Assembly (NCBI GenBank): GCA_023418475.1
Contig: JAEZZO010000078.1
Span: 1 to 20,215, forward strand
DNA length: 20,215 nt
Reading direction: 5' to 3'
From: Bacillota bacterium
GTDB taxonomy: Bacteria; Bacillota; Clostridia; Lachnospirales; Lachnospiraceae
Made by a program: the position numbers and the translations under genes. Positions 1 to 6,498 of this stretch are shown here, piece after piece. Under the pieces are notes generated by a model. That model was not told the origin of the DNA and searched no databases. It saw nothing but the letters and a program-made list of their open reading frames with translations. The first letter of the stretch is position 1; each line of letters begins with the position of its first letter.

Positions 1-115
1 AATCAACCCCTAATTCCTCCAGTCTGTCAGCTGTCAGATTTCTGAATTTGATTGCATCGGGTGCACTGAAAATACTTCTTCTCGTTGGCGCAAATCCAAG
101 TTTTACCTTAATCAT
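1..115 (-). CDS. Sugar isomerase, L-fucose isomerase-like (N-terminal fragment)
   Basis: Only the first 38 codons lie in the window; the gene runs off the left edge. The ATG is at 115-113, behind a strong site (GGAGG, 8 nt upstream). The visible N-terminus begins MIKVKLGFAPTRRSIFS and continues with DAIKFRNLTADRLEELG. I recognise this as the opening of the L-fucose/L-arabinose isomerase-like proteins of Firmicutes (COG2407 type), which interconvert an aldose and a ketose in the cytoplasm. No catalytic residue is visible, so the family call rests on N-terminal similarity from memory and the substrate cannot be given. A carbohydrate role would fit the TIM-barrel isomerase and GH3 module further right, but they are not in one operon. 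Confidence 0.6.
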   Translation of the reverse strand, partial: MIKVKLGFAPTRRSIFSAPDAIKFRNLTADRLEELGVD

Positions 116-650
116 TTTCTTTTCCTCCATTGGTTTACTTTATACTATCTCTTATCTCTGTTCCGTATTATACATTCGTAACAGTTTTAATTCCTTGGTA
201 GTTTCTATACTCAGCTTCCTATTGAAATTGCTTATAAAATAATAATAAAACTTTTTTGTTCAAATTTATATAGTATTTTATACAAAGTTTGTTTTTTATT
301 AAATTAGCACAATTTTCATTTAAATAATTATGCAATATTAACGACAATATTACCAGGTTTATGGTATAATAATTTTTATGCCATACTCACTATAACATAT
401 TCAGCAAAAATTTTATATAAAATTTTTATATAATATTTAAAAATCGAAATAGTTTATAGCATTATGATTCTCAAATTATCGGTTTTTCATTAATTCTATT
501 GTAAATTAATTGTATCCTATTTACTCAAAAAAATATTTTATGACAAAATAGGTGATAACTTGATATTATCCGGAACAATATAACAGGATTTACATAGAAT
601 ATAGCAGAATGGAATAAAATTCCTTATATTTCGCTTAAGGAGGCTAACTT
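116..650. other. AT-rich intergenic region between divergent genes
   Basis: No convincing coding sequence on either strand. The stretch is very AT-rich and must hold the promoters of the isomerase (leftward) and the ferritin-like gene (rightward), but I find no pair of hexamers good enough to call. One AT-only perfect palindrome of 22 bp is at 406-427 (AAAAATTTTAT and its complement). In DNA of this composition it may be chance. The only short reading frame, at 48-242 on the plus strand, is antisense to the isomerase start and has no ribosome binding site. Confidence 0.5.
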
Positions 651-1157
651 ATGTTTCAATACCAGCCATCAGATAAATGTTTTCGTTGCTTTGACTGCAG
701 ATTTTGCGGCAATGTTCAGATACCAAATCTCCCACTAAAGGGTCCCAAGTGCTTCGAAGAGATATTGCAATGTATTCGCAGAGCAATTGAAGATGAAGCT
801 AATACTGCTGAATTCTATTGCCACTTATTGCGGGAAGCACCCAATAAGCTTAATAAGGATTATATACAACATGCATATAACGACGAATTAGTACATTTAG
901 AGGTTTTCAAGAAACTTTATTGCTATTATACAGATAGTGAACCAAAGTGTACGCTTACTCCGATAACCTGTCCCTGTTATAAGGAAGGTCTGCTGATTGC
1001 TTTAAATGGTGAGCTGGCAACTGTCGAATTCTACCGGGATGTCCAGCTATATACAATGGATCAGCTAATTATTGACACCTTCTACATGGTTATGGTAGAC
1101 GAACAAGGTCATGCTACGATGTTCAGTACCCTTTATAACAGCCTCTGCAAATCCTGA
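651..1157 (+). CDS. Ferritin-like (rubrerythrin-type) di-iron protein with cysteine-rich N-terminus
   Basis: A 168-residue cytosolic protein. The start ATG follows AAGGAGG (638-644) at good spacing. The ferritin-like four-helix pattern is visible: E49 or E54 in helix 1 (DEANTAEFY), E79-x-x-H82 in helix 2, E121 with E126 in helix 3 (NGELATVEFY), and E151-x-x-H154 in helix 4. This is the E, ExxH, E, ExxH ligand set of a di-iron site, so iron binding, peroxide reduction or a related redox role is likely. Unlike rubrerythrin there is no C-terminal rubredoxin domain. Instead residues 10-19 carry C10, C13, C16 and C19, with more cysteines at 34, 41, 57, 91, 100, 107 and 109. Those could bind a metal or form disulfides; this is inference. 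It is a single gene with no operon partner on its strand. The exact subfamily and substrate are unknown. Confidence 0.75.
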   Translation: MFQYQPSDKCFRCFDCRFCGNVQIPNLPLKGPKCFEEILQCIRRAIEDEANTAEFYCHLLREAPNKLNKDYIQHAYNDELVHLEVFKKLYCYYTDSEPKCTLTPITCPCYKEGLLIALNGELATVEFYRDVQLYTMDQLIIDTFYMVMVDEQGHATMFSTLYNSLCKS

Positions 1158-1203
1158 ACCTGTTTATTATGATCTGCCCAATAGAAGACTTTAATTTTTT
1201 TAC

Positions 1204-1232
1204 TGAATGGGTATGGGTGCATATATATTCAT
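1204..1232. repeat. Fragment of the ~100-bp palindromic repeat family (copy 1a)
   Basis: This short stretch shares an exact 16-base run, GTGCATATATATTCAT, with the reverse complement of the core of the copy at 12500-12596, and it is preceded by a TGAAT as in that copy. The conserved ends (AGGCTTTTGAC) are not recognisable around it, so it is probably a decayed copy. It lies about 60 bp from copy 1b in the opposite orientation. Confidence 0.45.
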
Positions 1233-1294
1233 ATAGCGCAGACCGGACCTCCCATGATTGCCCGTATTAGGTAATTACAGAAGGTTAAAGGCAA

Positions 1295-1365
1295 GTCCAG
1301 ATGAATAATATCTATGCACTCATATCCATCTGCACAATTTGTATCAGGCTTTTGTCGGCCAAATC
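1295..1365 (+). repeat. Palindromic repeat family 1, copy 1b
   Basis: It holds the family core ATGAATA...ATGCACTCATATCCAT and the conserved right end ATCAGGCTTTTG followed by a diverged AAATC. Its left edge (AGTCCAGATGAAT) matches the copy near 19995-20062 read on the other strand, so those two form a subgroup that lacks the usual left terminal repeat. It sits in the 349-bp gap between the ferritin-like gene and the end of the M23-like gene. That gap holds no recognisable gene and no clear terminator for either neighbour. Confidence 0.7.
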
Positions 1366-1506
1366 TTCATAGGAATACCTCATTAAAACAACACCTATTC
1401 GATATGATATACTTCCTTTCAGACATACAAGAAGGATGTAGATTTTCACATAGGTGTGATATTAATTTTTTTATAGAAAATAGAAATTACGGGATTCGCT
1501 ATTTAT

Positions 1507-2376
1507 TTATTCGGATAAATTTTCAACACGACGTCCTCTGGTTAGATATCTTTCTGAATAGTCGGAAGGAATACGGCGGGAGTCAAAGGTAGAATAGTTT
1601 AAATCCGGCCGGACCGTTATCCTTTCAAATTCCACAGGCAGTCCTGCAGAAGTAAAAAAATTTACTCCATCCTGCAGTTGAAAATGAAGATGTGGTTCGG
1701 AGCTGTTTCCTGAATTACCACAATGGGCAATACATTCTCCCCTCTTCACTTTATCGCCCATTTTCACCAGAACACTGGCCGGTTTCAGATGTGCAAGTAA
1801 GCTATACTCTCCTTGGACATGTTGAATAAGAATATAATTTCCTCGTATGTCGTGAGCAGAACAATCGACTTGTCTCGATTTTAGAATAAGACTGTCAGGA
1901 TAATCGGAAATCGCTTCTATCACTACCCCATCTGCTGGTGCTAATACTTCCTTTCCATAGCAATAATAATCAGCTGGCTCCTTACTGCCTCCCGGGGTGC
2001 TCTTACCATTATTATCTAGTATTAGGAAATCATAAGCATATCGCTGTGTTGGAATTTCCCAGGAATGCGAAGAATTTTTCTCCACTCCGCCATTAACCAC
2101 TGTCCACTCATCCCGAAAGGGCAGTGAATATTTTACCTTGCAACGGTAATTATCTACACTTGGTATGGATGAACCATAACGATGAGGAATAATAATTATC
2201 CCCCAAAGTTGCTTTAATGATTGAAGAAAAACTGGATAATTGTAAAATATTCCAATAAAACCAAATAGCCAAAATAACCAGAAACATTCTAATATCTTGT
2301 TTCGAAATAGTACCCCGAGTATTCCAATTAGTCCCAGATATTTTACCTTCTCAGAAAATCCGACAAAACGCCTCAT
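1507..2376 (-). CDS. Membrane-anchored M23-type (LytM-like) peptidase homologue
   Basis: A 289-residue protein. The start ATG at 2376 follows GGGGAGG with 5-nt spacing. Two hydrophobic segments (about 12-24 and 28-47) place it in the membrane; the C-terminal half is an M23 fold. Visible landmarks are R112-Y-A-Y-D116, VLAPADGVV (about 144-152), LLAH196 and H229-L-H231-F. In LytM-type enzymes zinc is held by HxxxD and the second His of HxH, which cuts peptidoglycan cross-bridges. Here the first His is replaced by Arg (RYAYD), so the zinc site is altered or completed differently. I recall QRYAYDF as common in a Firmicutes subfamily, so this need not mean an inactive protein. It lies 24 nt downstream of the Nudix gene, probably in one operon. 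Confidence 0.8.
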   Translation of the reverse strand: MRRFVGFSEKVKYLGLIGILGVLFRNKILECFWLFWLFGFIGIFYNYPVFLQSLKQLWGIIIIPHRYGSSIPSVDNYRCKVKYSLPFRDEWTVVNGGVEKNSSHSWEIPTQRYAYDFLILDNNGKSTPGGSKEPADYYCYGKEVLAPADGVVIEAISDYPDSLILKSRQVDCSAHDIRGNYILIQHVQGEYSLLAHLKPASVLVKMGDKVKRGECIAHCGNSGNSSEPHLHFQLQDGVNFFTSAGLPVEFERITVRPDLNYSTFDSRRIPSDYSERYLTRGRRVENLSE

Positions 2377-2400
2377 ACATACCTCCCCGTAAGATAAAAA

Positions 2401-3012
2401 TCACTGTACTCTTCCTTCAAATTCATTTTTATTGTAATGTTTCTCCATGTAAGACAGTTCCATATTGCACATAATCAACAGCAATGATGCCAACTGTGTT
2501 CTACTACACATAGCATCCGAAGTTAACACAATTTCTCTTAATTCCTCTAAACCATACAGACTGGATTGGATCTCTTCGTTTACGTTATCAGAACCCAGTA
2601 TCTCACCTTCCGCTTCTGTAAAAACGATTGCAAGTCTCTCATCTGTCAGACCGGCGGAAGAATAACTTGAAGGTAGCGTAAAGAGAATTCGGGTTGCGCG
2701 CAAACCTGTCTCCTCTTGCAGCTCCCGAATTGCGGCCTGCTCTATTGTCTCACCCTGTTCAATCAATCCTGCCGGATAATTATATACCCATCTGTTTACC
2801 GGCAAACGGAATTCTCTGCTTAACAGAACCTTATCCTTAACTAAGGGTACAATCATAATGGCATTCACCTTCTCCCCCATGGTTTGAAGAGATAAATCTC
2901 CTGTCCTGCTGACCATTTCATACATTTTTACTTCATCTTCACTATTTATATATGTAATTGTGTACATTTTCAGAAAACTGTCCAGATTATTCTGTAATTC
3001 AATTAGTTTCAT
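2401..3012 (-). CDS. Nudix hydrolase, ADP-ribose pyrophosphatase-like
   Basis: A 203-residue cytosolic protein from ATG 3012. A TTG seven codons upstream (3033) is possible, but GGAAAGG fits the ATG better, though at a long 12-nt spacing. The Nudix box is perfect: G82-x5-E88-x7-R96-E97-L98-x-E100-E101-x-G103-L104. This box binds Mg2+ and hydrolyses a nucleoside diphosphate linked to another group. The upstream FRLPVNRWVYNYPAGLIE is typical of ADP-ribose/NDP-sugar pyrophosphatases. It is the first gene of a minus operon with the M23-like gene, behind a near-consensus promoter at 3074-3102. The pairing with a cell-wall-type protein has no obvious biochemical logic from the sequence. Substrate is inferred from family only. 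Confidence 0.88.
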   Translation of the reverse strand: MKLIELQNNLDSFLKMYTITYINSEDEVKMYEMVSRTGDLSLQTMGEKVNAIMIVPLVKDKVLLSREFRLPVNRWVYNYPAGLIEQGETIEQAAIRELQEETGLRATRILFTLPSSYSSAGLTDERLAIVFTEAEGEILGSDNVNEEIQSSLYGLEELREIVLTSDAMCSRTQLASLLLIMCNMELSYMEKHYNKNEFEGRVQ

Positions 3013-3073
3013 CTTAATACCATGCCTTTCCAAATTCTAATGATTTGTTTTAATACATTCTTACTCAAATTTC

Positions 3074-3102
3074 ACTATATAACAGCTAATTTCTCCTGTC
3101 AA
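3074..3102 (-). promoter_or_regulatory. Sigma-A-type promoter of the Nudix/M23 operon
   Basis: Reading leftwards: TTGACA (3102-3097), 17-bp spacer, TATAGT (3079-3074). Transcription would begin near 3067, giving a leader of about 55 nt. This is the best promoter match in the window. Confidence 0.75.
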
Positions 3103-3176
3103 TTTTTTCTTTTCCCAATTATAGGATTATATTTAATTAAAAAGAATATTATATTCGATAAAAATTCACACATCGT

Positions 3177-3272
3177 TCATGAATTTACTATAATTTCTCC
3201 ACAATTTACTATTAAAATAAATATATAAAATAAATCAAAGCCAATAAGTAAATTAACATAGATTTTTTTCAT
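3177..3272 (-). CDS. Possible small hydrophobic peptide (31 aa)
   Basis: An ATG at 3272 follows GGGAGGG with 6-nt spacing, a far stronger site than expected by chance in this AT-rich spacer. The frame gives 31 residues beginning MKKIYVNLLIGFDLFYIFIL and ending EIIVNS: a short basic start and one hydrophobic stretch able to cross the membrane. A hairpin with flanking T runs (3291-3317) stands just upstream, and the Nudix promoter lies downstream, so it would be a separate transcript. I see no clear promoter for it. I do not recognise the peptide; it could equally be a chance frame. Confidence 0.3.
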   Translation of the reverse strand: MKKIYVNLLIGFDLFYIFILIVNCGEIIVNS

Positions 3273-3290
3273 AAATTTCCCTCCCTTTTA

Positions 3291-3317
3291 AAAAGCCAAC
3301 TGAATAAGTTGGCTTTT
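3291..3317. terminator. Bidirectional hairpin (terminator or attenuator)
   Basis: AAAAGCCAAC (3291-3300) pairs with GTTGGCTTTT (3308-3317) around a 7-nt loop, with a T run after the stem on both strands. No gene ends here on either strand: the plus gene starts at 3376 and the minus small frame starts at 3272. It therefore sits in a divergent promoter region, where it could act as an attenuator or as insulation. Confidence 0.55.
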
Positions 3318-3375
3318 CCTCTGCAAATAATAAGAATGTTATTTTAGAAGATTATTGAAAGCGAGGCGATTTTAT

Positions 3376-3588
3376 ATGGGACCGATGCAGCCATTTGGAC
3401 AAGTATTTCCTACAATACAGGGAACAGGCTTTATTATGCCTGGTATTTTCCCAAGCTTTGATGAAGAGGATAAATATCTTTCTTCTCTAGATTCAGATAC
3501 AAGAGATTATGTTATGAAACACACGGATGATTTTCGATCACGGCAGGATATCATTGATTGCGTTGACAGATTGCATCATGGAGATTGA
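3376..3588 (+). CDS. Hypothetical protein, 70 aa
   Basis: The start is ATG 3376, nine nt after GCGAGG; the TTG seven codons upstream has no ribosome binding site. The first 25 residues are rich in Pro, Gly, Phe and Met (MGPMQPFGQVFP, GFIMPGIFPSF). The rest is acidic and polar, ending in a probable helix (DDFRSRQDIIDCVDRLHHGD). There is no signal peptide or membrane segment. The pattern resembles the small coat-associated or regulatory proteins of spore formers, but I do not recognise a family. It is transcribed alone, with a strong terminator right after it. Confidence 0.6.
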   Translation: MGPMQPFGQVFPTIQGTGFIMPGIFPSFDEEDKYLSSLDSDTRDYVMKHTDDFRSRQDIIDCVDRLHHGD

Positions 3589-3614
3589 TTCTTGTATATT
3601 TCTTAATTCTAAGG

Positions 3615-3647
3615 CGTTTTGTATGGCTTTATACAAAACGTCTTTTT
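3615..3647 (+). terminator. Rho-independent terminator of the 70-aa gene
   Basis: Perfect 10-bp stem CGTTTTGTAT / ATACAAAACG (3615-3640) with a 6-nt loop, followed by TCTTTTTC. Confidence 0.85.
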
Positions 3648-3665
3648 CATACGTAAAATTTTCTT

Positions 3666-3808
3666 TTTTACAATTTTAAATGCCTATTTTACAATGTTAA
3701 GCTTCCCTTAAATTTAAATTACCTCTTGCACAATTTATAACTTTTCTTTTACGATGTACAATGCCCTGTTTTACAATATAAAATATTTTTTACTCAAATG
3801 CCTTGCTT
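3666..3808. repeat. Degenerate tandem array of ~21-bp units
   Basis: TTTTACAAT-like motifs recur with a near-regular step of about two helical turns: 3666 (TTTTACAATTTT), 3687 (TTTTACAATGTT), a weak unit near 3708, 3726 (TTGCACAATTTA), 3747 (TTTTACGATGTA), 3769 (TTTTACAATATA) and 3788 (TTTTACTCAAAT). The gaps are 21, 21, 18, 21, 22 and 19. Several units continue with a conserved ATGCC (3680, 3761, 3798). The array lies between a terminator and the sugar-binding-protein gene at 3961. It may be a decayed tandem repeat or a row of protein sites. The spacer up to 3960 holds nothing else I can call. Confidence 0.45.
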
Positions 3809-3960
3809 TATATTTATTGGTAGTAAATAATAACGGTTTTTCTATTTTGTGGATTATTTATAGTAACAGGGAATATATATTACTAAATTATATTCTATAT
3901 CTGCATAATATTTTATAGACATAGAATATTTTGATACCCCGTGAAGGAAGTTGGCTGATT

Positions 3961-4908
3961 ATGAGCTTAAAAAAATTAATGTATAATATGTTGGTTATTA
4001 TAACTGCTTTCACTATTTTTGTTCTTTGGTATAACCATATCAAAAAAGAGGAAACACTTCCTCTATCAACAACAAACCAAAATTATCATATTTATCTTAT
4101 TACAAATGAGCGGCAGGCTCAATTTTGGCATAACCTTAATCAGGGTGTCTCCGATATGGCTTCCCTGCTTGGCTTAACTTACACCTGGGAGGCTTCTAAT
4201 TTATCCAATGCCGAACAGCAGCTTGCATTATTTAATGATGCGGTAAATAATGGCGCACAAGCTATTCTTATCTCTGTTATCGATTCAGAAAGCCTGTCTG
4301 AACCAATCAAAAATGCCAAAGCTAAGGGCATCAAAATCATCTATGTGAATACACCTGCCAAGGAAAAAGGTATTATTACCTTGTCAACTGATAACTACAG
4401 TGCCGGCAAAATAGCAGCCACCAATATGATAGAGGAACTGGAACTTCGGCGGTTAGGTACGGGTAAAATAGGAATTGTCAGTTTACTCTCTAATACTACA
4501 ATCAATGACCGTGAAAAAGGGTTTACTGACGTTATCAAGGAGGATGGACGGTTTACTGTTTTAGATCCTGTATATTTACAGGGCGACCCAGCCTTAGCCC
4601 AATCCGAGGCTGAGCGGATTATCCAAGAACATCCTGATCTGGTTGGACTATTTGGAAGTAATGAAGAAACCAGCGTTGGGGTTGGCTATGCCATAAAAGC
4701 CGATGATAACAAAATTACCGGAATTGGTTTTGATAAATCTGATATTACAATGAAATTACTGCAAGAAGATAGCCTGAAAGCTATTATTAACCAGAATCCC
4801 TATACCATGGGTTATCTAGGAATGGCAGAAGCCTATGCTTCCTTAAAAGAATATAATACCGGACCGGCTTATCTGGACACCGGCGTTTCTGTAATCAAGA
4901 AACGTTAA
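3961..4908 (+). CDS. Membrane-anchored periplasmic-binding-protein-like sugar receptor
   Basis: A 315-residue protein from ATG 3961, ten nt after GAAGGAAG; an upstream TTG at 3931 is less likely. Residues 1-23 form an uncleaved-looking signal anchor (MSLKKLMYN then hydrophobic), with no lipobox cysteine, so the domain would sit outside the membrane. The body is a type I periplasmic binding domain of the ribose/xylose class (Peripla_BP_4 type): YLITNERQAQFW start, GAQAILISVIDSESL, IIYVNTPA, then GLFGSNEETSVGVGYA and IGFDKSD. In most systems such a protein delivers sugar to an ABC transporter or presents it to a sensor kinase. Neither is present nearby: it is a single-gene unit. It may serve a distant transporter or sensor. 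The ligand is unknown. Confidence 0.78.
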   Translation: MSLKKLMYNMLVIITAFTIFVLWYNHIKKEETLPLSTTNQNYHIYLITNERQAQFWHNLNQGVSDMASLLGLTYTWEASNLSNAEQQLALFNDAVNNGAQAILISVIDSESLSEPIKNAKAKGIKIIYVNTPAKEKGIITLSTDNYSAGKIAATNMIEELELRRLGTGKIGIVSLLSNTTINDREKGFTDVIKEDGRFTVLDPVYLQGDPALAQSEAERIIQEHPDLVGLFGSNEETSVGVGYAIKADDNKITGIGFDKSDITMKLLQEDSLKAIINQNPYTMGYLGMAEAYASLKEYNTGPAYLDTGVSVIKKR

Positions 4909-4920
4909 TACATACTCCGT

Positions 4921-4945
4921 ATATCAATATATCATATATTGATAT
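4921..4945. repeat. Perfect 25-bp AT-rich palindrome
   Basis: ATATCAATATAT and its exact complement flank a single central C, followed by TTTTATTATAG. It lies 13 bp after the binding-protein stop. It may be a weak terminator or a protein site; its stem is almost all A-T pairs. Confidence 0.45.
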
Positions 4946-4971
4946 TTTATTATAGTATCTTCGTATCTTGC

Positions 4972-4991
4972 CGTATAAAAATATACGTTTT
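4972..4991 (+). terminator. Weak rho-independent terminator
   Basis: CGTATA (4972-4977), AAAA loop, TATACG (4982-4987), then TTTT. With the palindrome at 4921 it probably ends the binding-protein transcript. Confidence 0.45.
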
Positions 4992-5017
4992 CCGGAAATA
5001 CTATTTCATGATAAAAC

Positions 5018-5045
5018 TTAACAGTGAATTAATTGTACTCATAAT
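5018..5045 (+). promoter_or_regulatory. Candidate promoter of the 44-aa gene
   Basis: TTAACA (5018-5023), 16-bp spacer, CATAAT (5040-5045). The start codon is about 60 nt beyond the expected transcription start. Confidence 0.4.
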
Positions 5046-5109
5046 TTAATCAACAATATAGTTACTCAATAATTTCATCCTATAACAGAAAAGGAGTTTA
5101 AATTCATTT

Positions 5110-5244
5110 ATGAAAGATAAGAATAAAGATGCCGCCAAGAAGAATAGTAAGACTAATTTTTCAAACAGTACCGTCGATTATAAATACAGTCCAAAGGTCG
5201 AGACACCCAATCCAAAAGCGAAAGCAAAAGATTCCATTAAATAA
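5110..5244 (+). CDS. Small basic protein, 44 aa
   Basis: The frame from ATG 5110 encodes 44 residues, starting MKDKNKDAAKKNSKTNF and ending KAKAKDSIK. It is very rich in Lys, Asn and Ser and has no hydrophobic segment. AAGGAG lies 13 nt upstream, slightly far. A candidate promoter precedes it and a strong terminator stem begins two bases after the stop, which supports a real transcription unit. Short Lys/Asn-rich proteins of this kind are common in spore-forming Clostridia, where some bind DNA in spores, but I cannot place this one in a known family. Confidence 0.55.
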   Translation: MKDKNKDAAKKNSKTNFSNSTVDYKYSPKVETPNPKAKAKDSIK

Positions 5245-5245
5245 C

Positions 5246-5298
5246 AAAAATACCTTGCCAGATCCTATATCGTCTCTCGATCCTGACAAGGTATTTTT
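5246..5298. terminator. Strong bidirectional terminator between convergent genes
   Basis: AAAAATACCTTG (5246-5257) pairs with CAAGGTATTTTT (5287-5298): 12 bp, with T runs on both strands. The 29-nt loop carries GATC...GATC, which could extend the fold. It serves the 44-aa gene (rightward) and the isomerase/epimerase gene (leftward). Confidence 0.8.
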
Positions 5299-5347
5299 CA
5301 AATCTGCTAAAGCAAGCTCATATGAAATACAGCTCTAATACATACTT

Positions 5348-6175
5348 TTACATATTCTTTTTATAATATTCAATATCCGCTTTCAAGCAATCCCGTCTTT
5401 CTCCGGCATAGCTGTATTCTCTCTCTACAATATAAGCTTCGCAGCCACAGGCATCAGCAGCTTCCTTTAAATTCTTCCAGTTTACAATACCTTCTCCCGC
5501 CGCACAATTTATCTCCTGACTCTTTTTGAATGTACGCTGCATTTCTTCGCTAAAAACAGGTCTTCCAAATTCATCGAATTTGATATCTGAAGGATTAATA
5601 GCCGGCTGCACTCCTAATACTTCACTGCTTTCTTTCACATGGATCAGCTTAACTCGTCCATTATATTTTTTTACAAATGCAATCGGATCATCTCCTGCTG
5701 CAGCGCACCAGCCTGCATCCAATTCTAAACCAACATATGCGGGATTCGTATTCTCCACAATTATTTCCAGGATCTTCTTATCACCACACAGTTTAAACTC
5801 CTGCGTATGGTTATGATAGGTTAACAGTATTCCTTCTTTGCTGCAAGCCTCTCCAATATCATTAAGTCTTTTGGCAAACGCTTCTGCTGCAGCCTCATCC
5901 GGCAGATATTCCATCCCAATACCCATAAAACGTAATCCCAGAGCCTTCGCATAAGGTATCATTTCAATCACCTTATCTGTCTGCGTATGTAATGAGATTG
6001 CCATAAGATGATTTTCATCCAGTACCTTTTTCATCTTCTCTGTTTCCAGATCAAAGTTTGGTCCAAATAATTCTACACCATTATATCCCATTTCTGCAGC
6101 TAACTTTAAATCAGCTTCTGTTTTTGCAGGGTCATTGTTCCCAAAAGAATACATTTGCAAAAAAATACGTTCCAT
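5348..6175 (-). CDS. Sugar phosphate isomerase/epimerase (xylose-isomerase-like TIM barrel)
   Basis: A 275-residue cytosolic protein. I start it at ATG 6175, behind AGGAGAGGG, rather than at 6235, since the extra 20 residues run through the leader hairpin. The AP-endonuclease-2/IolE-type barrel is clear: MYSFGNNDP at the first strand, NGVELFG (32-38), ISLHTQ (60-65), H121-x-H123 with E126, ELDAGW with D153, IHVKE with H179, the loop GEGIVNWKNL (227-236) and a terminal E251 in IVEREY. E126 or E151, D153, H179 and E251 match the metal-binding pattern of the family. Members epimerise or isomerise keto sugars and inositol derivatives, and the substrate cannot be told from sequence. It is a single-gene unit with its own promoter. 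Confidence 0.85.
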   Translation of the reverse strand: MERIFLQMYSFGNNDPAKTEADLKLAAEMGYNGVELFGPNFDLETEKMKKVLDENHLMAISLHTQTDKVIEMIPYAKALGLRFMGIGMEYLPDEAAAEAFAKRLNDIGEACSKEGILLTYHNHTQEFKLCGDKKILEIIVENTNPAYVGLELDAGWCAAAGDDPIAFVKKYNGRVKLIHVKESSEVLGVQPAINPSDIKFDEFGRPVFSEEMQRTFKKSQEINCAAGEGIVNWKNLKEAADACGCEAYIVEREYSYAGERRDCLKADIEYYKKNM

Positions 6176-6190
6176 ATTCCCTCTCCTTCT

Positions 6191-6205
6191 GTCGCCGACG
6201 GCGAC
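6191..6205. promoter_or_regulatory. GC-rich hairpin/palindrome in the isomerase leader
   Basis: GTCGCCG-A-CGGCGAC is a perfect 15-bp palindrome placed between the promoter (6223-6252) and the ribosome binding site (about 6180-6188). As RNA it folds into a 6-bp all-strong stem with a 3-nt loop. In DNA this AT-rich it stands out. It could be an operator or a translation-control hairpin. Confidence 0.5.
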
Positions 6206-6222
6206 TTTAACATTTGAAGTAT

Positions 6223-6252
6223 AGTATAACATCAACCATATTCCGGATTCAA
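6223..6252 (-). promoter_or_regulatory. Promoter of the isomerase/epimerase gene
   Basis: Reading leftwards: TTGAAT (6252-6247), 18-bp spacer, TATACT (6228-6223). The expected start is near 6216, so the GC palindrome at 6191-6205 would lie in the leader. Confidence 0.6.
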
Positions 6253-6498
6253 TAGCATATATTATTTCCGTAGAACGAAGAATGTACTTTTTTATAATTC
6301 ACTCAGATCTATTCATCTATATCCCATGTTCTTGTTTTCTCTAAATCCGATTTTTTCGTCACATCTGGCCTGCTGTATATTGTACGGCAGCATAAAATAA
6401 ATACCTGCTTTATAAGGAAAGGAAGACTACTTCTGAAAGAATATAATGAAATCATGTGTATATAATATATATAATAGGCAATGCAGGGAGGCAATGGG
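6253..6498. other. Intergenic region upstream of the staygreen gene
   Basis: No gene is evident. Two TATAAT hexamers at 6442-6447 and 6461-6466 could be -10 boxes for the rightward gene, but neither has a good -35 box at the right distance, so no promoter is called. A 61-codon minus frame at 6309-6494 has no ribosome binding site and reads into the promoter region. Confidence 0.45.

Noticed and set aside
48..242. 64-codon plus-strand reading frame at the left edge
   Set aside because: It is antisense to the isomerase start, has no ribosome binding site, and the minus frame has both a strong site and a family match.
406..427. 22-bp AT-only palindrome
   Set aside because: Likely chance in a region made almost entirely of A and T; noted only within the intergenic entry.
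1396..1463. Inverted repeat ACACCTAT / ATAGGTGT followed by a T run
   Set aside because: Arms of 8 bp around a 50-nt loop are too weak for a terminator call.
1314..1592. 92-codon plus-strand frame
   Set aside because: It starts inside the repeat element, has no ribosome binding site and runs antisense into the M23-like gene.
3666..3808. CRISPR array
   Set aside because: The units are too degenerate, the spacing is about 21 bp, there are no unique spacers and no cas genes.
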